From Austropuccinia psidii (lineage: Eukaryota; Basidiomycota; Pucciniomycetes; Pucciniales; Sphaerophragmiaceae), in assembly GCA_023105745.1 (NCBI GenBank), contig JALGQZ010000011.1:21230975-21294974 (forward strand): a stretch of 64,000 nt of DNA, written 5' to 3'. Below, one piece after another: positions 58,776 through 64,000 of the stretch. Numbering within the stretch: position 1 is the stretch's first letter; every line of letters starts with the position of its first letter. A program made the position numbers and the translations under genes. The notes below the pieces were generated by a model, which did no database searches, was not told the origin of the DNA, and saw nothing but the letters and a program-made list of their open reading frames with translations.

Positions 58776-59763
58776 TGTTCTGGTGTCTGTATGATCAATA
58801 CTAGTCATTCTGGGCGGGTTTAAGCTTTGAACAACCATTATTTTGAGTATCAAGACAGTACTGGTTGGTACAGGTTTGGTACAGGCCAGTATTGGTCAAA
58901 ATACTTCCAACCAAGATATCTTAGTCAGTTTTTGAGATATCAAGAAACCAAGAGCACAGAATTGAAGGGCTTAATGAGCTCTTCAATTTGGTATGCTTCA
59001 TGTTTACCCTTCTTTCAAATAGCAAAAGTTATAAGGGTTTTAAGTTTTTGGATGTATTTTTATACATCAGTATGAGGCTTCAAAAACTTCCATGCCAGAT
59101 ATCTTCTTCAATTTGGAAGATATCTGTATTCTGATGATACAGTTTTTCAGGGCTTGATTAGCTCTACAGTTTGGTATATTACACTGTACAGTTGTATGAG
59201 TGTATGCCAAAGATACAGGGGTTTGTTTACTTTCTTGTTTTCAGAATATCTGTATTTCTGGTTGTTAAACCTTTGAACCAAGATCCCTCAGTCAATTTAA
59301 GAGATACAGAGGTCTAATGTATCTCAAATTAAAGCTCTTGTTTATATCTTTAATTTGGTTATACGTTTGTACAGTTTTGTACAAGCCCTCTTTGACTTTC
59401 AGGGGGGTCTTGGTTTTGAAATAAAGGTCATATGGTATCTCCAGTTGTAGTGGTGTTACAACAACATGGATGATATCATTGTGTAGCTCTCTATGTGAGC
59501 TTTAAGAAAAATACCATTTTGGTATATAATAGCTTAAATATGCATAAGTTAGATGAGAGGTGAAAATAAGGGTTTTGACCTGTTTATTCTCCTCTAGGTT
59601 TCCTTATTCTGTTTGGATAAGGTTGGTGTTTAATTTAAGAGGATTGTTTTCTCTTATTTATTACCTGTATTGACTATGTTTGTTCAATACTTTTCATACC
59701 ATTATTTATGGTATGTTGGATGTCATGCTAGTGCTCTGTTTTGAGTCACAGGCTGACACTTAC

Positions 59764-60462
59764 TGCTATAACAACTGATAGGTTATACCAAGGAATGGAA
59801 AGTATCAAGCAATTAGTCACTTATTTGTGGTTATAGTAATCTTATCCATTATATTCTATTAGAAAAATAATATTACTCTTGATCAATAGTAATACTCTTA
59901 AGAGTTTCATAGAGAAATCTTACATCAGGGGATTACTTTGAAACCAAGAGAAAAATACAAATCGTTTAATAGATCTCTGACATAGTAAATGTTAACTTGA
60001 GAAAAAATATACTTTGCAGTAAAAGAGCTTTTATAAACAGGATCAAAGATAGTACTACAAAAAAATATCAGGGAGAGTAGAGAAAATAATAATTCTTGAT
60101 TACATCACTTGTAATGTAATATCATCATAATTACTTGATCAATCATTTTATTTAATTACCAGCCAATTTATGCCTAATAAATAAAGGATTTAATAATGTA
60201 AATATTTTTTATTTAAAAATGAGCATTGGTTTCTCAAAATTAAGCATTCTTTTTGCAAATTTCATCACAGATTCTATTTTATGTGAACATTTGAAGATTC
60301 AATGTTTCATGTAGAGTCATCAAAAATGGACTGTACATAAAAATCTCTATTTGAATTATGAATGAATTATTTTTTTTGTTTTCATGTGGAATATCTATTT
60401 CTATATTGGTTGTGAAAGCTTCAGGTATACTTATTGAAAATTGTATAGTGGAAGCTAGTTTC
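59764..60462 (+). other. Continuation of the sequence split by Gypsy3
   Basis: AT-rich, no gene. It should join 49,638. The end of LTR-X may lie in it, but no TG...CA boundary with a target repeat could be fixed. Confidence 0.45.
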
Positions 60463-62558
60463 TGCGAGCCTTTGAGATAGGTATGACATACCCATAAGGA
60501 CACAAATAGCTTTTGATACAGTTGATTTAGTCTTAAACAGACTTATCAATTGAATTTGAAACAGAAAACACAAAAAATAAGAATAAATTTATTTTGGATA
60601 AACAAATTTATAATTGTTATGTTATTTTTGGATTCTACACCAAAAGTAATCTAGGGTAGACCCATGGGATGTTCTACCCAAAAATGGGTATTTCTTATCT
60701 TACTAGAAGGTTTAAGAATCTCACAGTAAAATTGCAACTTTTTTGACATATTTTGAAATTTTTCTTAGTTCATTCAAGCTTACCAAAATTTTAGTTAAAA
60801 TTGAGGTTTTGTGCATATTTACTGAATTGTCTAAGGATTTTCCAAACAGGATTCAAAACCTGTGTGAGATCAATCTAAATTGTTTCAAGGCCATAGTATG
60901 GCTCGAAAGAAATGAATGGGAAAAAATCATGCAGAAAGGTGGGACAAAGGAAAAAGACCAAATAGAGGAAGGGTACCCAACATTTGGGATTTGAAAGGAC
61001 TTTATTAAGATTTTCCACCTTTATTCAAGGATTTTAAACCTTATTTAAGAATTAATATGAGACATTAAAAGAAAGTTAAAGTTTAAAATGGTTTTTATCC
61101 AAATTTAGACAGGGATTTCAAGCTTACAAAGGGTAAATCCCTATATGCAGGCTTGAAATCAAGGTTTTGAAGAATTTAAAAGCTTAACCAAGCTTAACCT
61201 TTAGATTTATAAGTGTTAAAGCCTTATCAAAAGCTAAGGTTTGGTATGTATTACTATTTTACATGGAAAAATAGCAACACCCTCAGAAATTCATTAGAAA
61301 TCCAATTCTTTATGGATTTTTATGAATGCTTCACACACCTTATAATTTAATACTTATTTTGTAAACATTAAATTTTAAGTATCTATTTTGGACAGGTTTA
61401 ATTGGTACTTACCCTTGAAATTAGCCTTTTCAATTATTGTTAAAGAAAATTAAGCTTTGTTTCGAAGTTAATGCAAAATCCAGCTTAAGATATCTTCAAT
61501 TGAAACTTGATTTTTAAGTTGTTCATGTGATTAAATCTAATATATATCATTTTATTTTGCCTTTAAATTTAACATAATTAACCCAAAAGAGGATTAAAGC
61601 TTCTTGGAGTTAAGAATGACACTGGTAACTTGAAGTTGAATTGAAAAATAAGTTAGCTTTAGTTTAAAACCTTATTTTTGGTATGGATTTTCCCTTTTGA
61701 CCTAAGCACACCCTCTATATCCATTATAAATAATTAGAGCTGCTCTGAAGGCATCAAAAGAGCCTTTACATCACTGTTTTTTCCCATCATCATCATCAAT
61801 CATTCAATCAATTAGACATTTTTAACAGGTAATACTTTATCCAATATAAGACCTTATACTATTCAAGTAATTATCAAGTTAATTTTATTCCTTATGAGCT
61901 TTCAATAAAGAATGAAATCATAAAATTTAAATGATATTTTTGTAATCACCAATGATAGATTTTATGATAAAAAGTTGTTCCCTTAAAATATATTTTAAAA
62001 TCCACAAATTACTCTAAGAAGTCCCAAATCTTATCTTATCATAGAAAATTTGTTATTATCTCTTAAAATATCAATTTTAGGTGTGTGCTTATCTTATAAG
62101 CACTATTTCATACCATAACTGTTTTTGTTTGACTTATTGTATTAAATACATATGATAAGTAAGTTTTTTTGAATTTCTGTATCTTTTTGATCTAGTATTA
62201 GAATTTTTATATAGAATTTCTCTATATGAATCATCTTTCAAATGTGTGGCTGATATTTATTTCATAGATAATATCTATATCGTAAATAAGTGGATAAATA
62301 TTAATATTTTTGACATATAATTGTCTCTTTTAGAGCTTTCAGATTTCTTATTATTATAGCTTTCAGTAAATCTAATAATAATAATAAAACTATAATTTTC
62401 TTTTATTATCTAGATAGTTTTATTATTAAATTATTTTTCATATATAATTATATTAATTTGTGGTTATAATACTCAATTATACTATATTTTCTACTGAGGA
62501 AAGTGCAACTACTCTTGATATTTGGTACTATTATCAAACATTTTGTAGAAAAACCTCA
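60463..62558 (+). mobile_element. LTR-X2, probable 5' LTR of another Gypsy element
   Basis: It opens TGCGAGCCTTTGAGATAG; the first 40 bases resemble the starts of the Gypsy2 LTR and LTR-X. A TATAAATAA box is near 61,726 with a CT-rich region behind. The proposed end, CCTCA at 62554-62558, is set by the primer-binding-site-like word four bases later. No partner LTR or target repeat is in the window, so the end is provisional. Confidence 0.42.
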
Positions 62559-62562
62559 ACTC

Positions 62563-62578
62563 TGGGCGCCTGGCCATG
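62563..62578 (+). other. Primer-binding-site-like word behind LTR-X2
   Basis: TGGGCGCCTGGCCATG matches the Gypsy3 candidate at all but two of 16 positions. Confidence 0.45.
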
Positions 62579-64000
62579 ATCTAAACCAATGTTTGGAATA
62601 TTGTCACAACCATGGCAATTTACCCTCTTGGACCTCCATATGGAATATCCATGCCATATCCAATTTATTGCAATTTGGACATATCCATAATCCTTGCCCA
62701 AATTGGCAATTTTATCTTTCATGGCCTTTTATGGCCATTTAATTATCTGGTGCCAACTTGGCCCCTTCATCATCATCAGGCCTTTCCTGGACAGTATTTG
62801 CTTTTGGGAACTCTTAGGTATTTTCCAGTAAACAGGGAAAATACAGCCCAAAAGCCTGTATTTGGCTTTTTAAGCTTTAAATATAGATTTGTGAACTTTG
62901 CTGTATTCAGATGTTTTATGCCATTTTCCCATGTAATATGGGAAATATGCCCAAATGGCCATACTAGGCCGTTTGGGGCTTAATTGCCAGTTTTGCACAT
63001 TTTTTGCGCACTTTGCACAAATACAGTTTTAAAGCTCTATAAGCTGTATTTCTCCAAAACACCCAAAAACAATTTTTCACCTCTGAAGCCACCCAAAACC
63101 CATTTTTGACTCATATCCTCCTGGCATCCTTCGGAAGAGACCTTTGGCCTCTTTCACCCTCCAATAGGGTTATTTCATATAAGGTCATCAAGGAATCATG
63201 TCATCCAGAGGATTCATCAAGGCTCAAGTACAAGTGTCACTCTCAAATATCAATGATGCAATCAAGAAATAATTGCATATTTTCATTCACAGTGATCCTC
63301 CAAGGGAATACTGGCAATTAATTCTCAAGGGATATTCAAAAGGTAGTTCCAAAAAAATCTTTCAAGTGTCAATTATCCATCAATCCACCTTGGCAACCAC
63401 ATTAGTTCATTACAGTCTGGATTCATCAAGACCCGTATTTCAATCATACACCATGGGAAGATTATTCAACACAGTTTGTGTCTCAATTTGGCATGGTATA
63501 CATTCCATCAGACAATCAATACAGCTTCCAGTATTCAATATAGATCAGCTGCCAGCCTGAAGGAGTAAAGCTCTCAGCTTTTCACATATACCGGCCTCCT
63601 TTGACCCTGGGGGGTTTTTCCCCCATTTAATCAATATATTTCTAATTTATTTTATCTTTATTTATCTTATCTTTTTTGTTAAGTGAATACTGATATTATC
63701 AAGTCAGTCCTTTAGCACCCTTTCTCTTTTCTTTCATTACCTGTCAGTGGATATTGGTGGCCATATCCTTTACTAATTCTAGTTGTCCTTCTGGAAGGTT
63801 GAAACAGTGATTAAGGACTTAATTGGTTGGCTCTGTGGCCATTTGGCTTCTTATTTCTCTTATTGAATCTCATTTTTGTACCTGCGTATTTCTTAGAGAA
63901 ATTATTTCCTTTTATTTGTGTCTTCTTTATTCTTTGGAGTCTTCTAAGTGAGTTCCCTGATTAATGAGGGCCAGGACACTCTAGTTCTTCCCAAGAGCCC
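62579..64000 (+). other. Leader or unassigned sequence rich in hairpins
   Basis: It has an ATG frame at 62612-62983 with no family likeness; I judge it chance. Inverted repeats are dense: AAATACAG/CTGTATTT at 62839-62863 and 63019-63051, TTTCCCAT/ATGGGAAA at 62925-62945, an 11-bp pair at 62950-62977, and GGGGG-TTTTT-CCCCC at 63610-63624. If LTR-X2 is right, this is the untranslated leader of its element. Confidence 0.4.

Larger units (their letters stand above)
49644..59758 (-). mobile_element. Gypsy3: young full-length Ty3/Gypsy element
   Basis: Two 1505-bp LTRs (49644-51148 and 58254-59758) begin TGTCAG and end CTGACA on the plus strand. They differ at about 15 positions by eye with no length change. 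A perfect 5-bp target repeat CTTAC flanks the element (49639-49643, 59759-59763). Coding is on the minus strand. Primer-binding-site candidate and polypurine tract are in place. The gag-pol frame is continuous apart from three stop codons, and every catalytic motif I checked is intact. Confidence 0.97.
58254..59758 (-). repeat. Gypsy3 5' LTR
   Basis: Promoter LTR for minus-strand transcription. It has a TATA box at 58572-58565 and a group of ACGT-core words around it. A TGAGTCA motif lies near its upstream end (plus-strand 59743-59749). Confidence 0.96.

Noticed and set aside
62612..62983. 123-codon ATG frame behind LTR-X2 as a gene
   Set aside because: No family likeness, and the sequence is made of hairpin arms and short repeats; probably chance.
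63610..63624. GGGGG-TTTTT-CCCCC hairpin as a transcription terminator
   Set aside because: Rho-independent terminators are bacterial; this is eukaryotic nuclear DNA. It is kept only as a hairpin.

Overview
The window looks like repeat-dense, AT-rich nuclear DNA from a fungus, most likely a basidiomycete rust. Reasons: chromodomain-type Ty3/Gypsy elements of the Tf2-like kind, short (52-86 bp) GT-AG introns, a TNP2-like CACTA-superfamily transposase, and a Tet-like 2OG-Fe(II) oxygenase family common in rusts. Several proteins resemble families I recall from Austropuccinia psidii. That species call is recall and inference, not a search. Nearly all reading frames are broken, so most genes are given as pseudogenes. 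There are no bacterial operons, CRISPR arrays or recognisable RNA genes.

Layout. 1-6527: 3' part of a decayed Ty3/Gypsy element (Gypsy1), split by a 2.27-kb solo-LTR-like insertion (2894-5167), which itself holds a 463-bp TRIM-like element (4234-4696). 6.5-27.7 kb: a block of broken genes that may be one large DNA transposon: a SNF2/Rad5-like helicase (+), two unknown genes (A and B, both -), a TNP2-like transposase (-), a 165-bp tandem array of palindromes, a Pro/Ser-rich gene (C, +) and a Tet-like oxygenase (+). 27.7-32.2 kb: remains of a Gln/His-rich gene and an intron-containing N-terminal piece of VPS13. 32,989-34,815: a solo LTR on the minus strand. 34.8-38.1 kb: AT-rich DNA without genes.

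38.15-60.4 kb: an older LTR-like sequence (LTR-X) in which two complete elements are nested. Gypsy2 (39,901-49,074, +, TSD AAAGT) has an internal deletion that removes its integrase core. Gypsy3 (49,644-59,758, -, TSD CTTAC) has two LTRs differing at about 15 of 1505 positions and one frame of 1954 codons broken only by three stop codons. 60,463-64,000: another LTR start (LTR-X2), a likely primer-binding site and a hairpin-rich leader running off the window.

The most interesting signals are these. (1) In both Gypsy2 and Gypsy3 the gag ATG lies inside a candidate intron. Removing that intron joins a short upstream exon to a second frame overlapping gag, and the start codon of that exon can be built at an upstream splice junction in both elements. 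(2) The 165-bp array has four palindromes per unit and lies between the transposase and a divergent gene, with related palindromes between genes A and B. (3) A transposase, a helicase and a Tet-like oxygenase sit close together.
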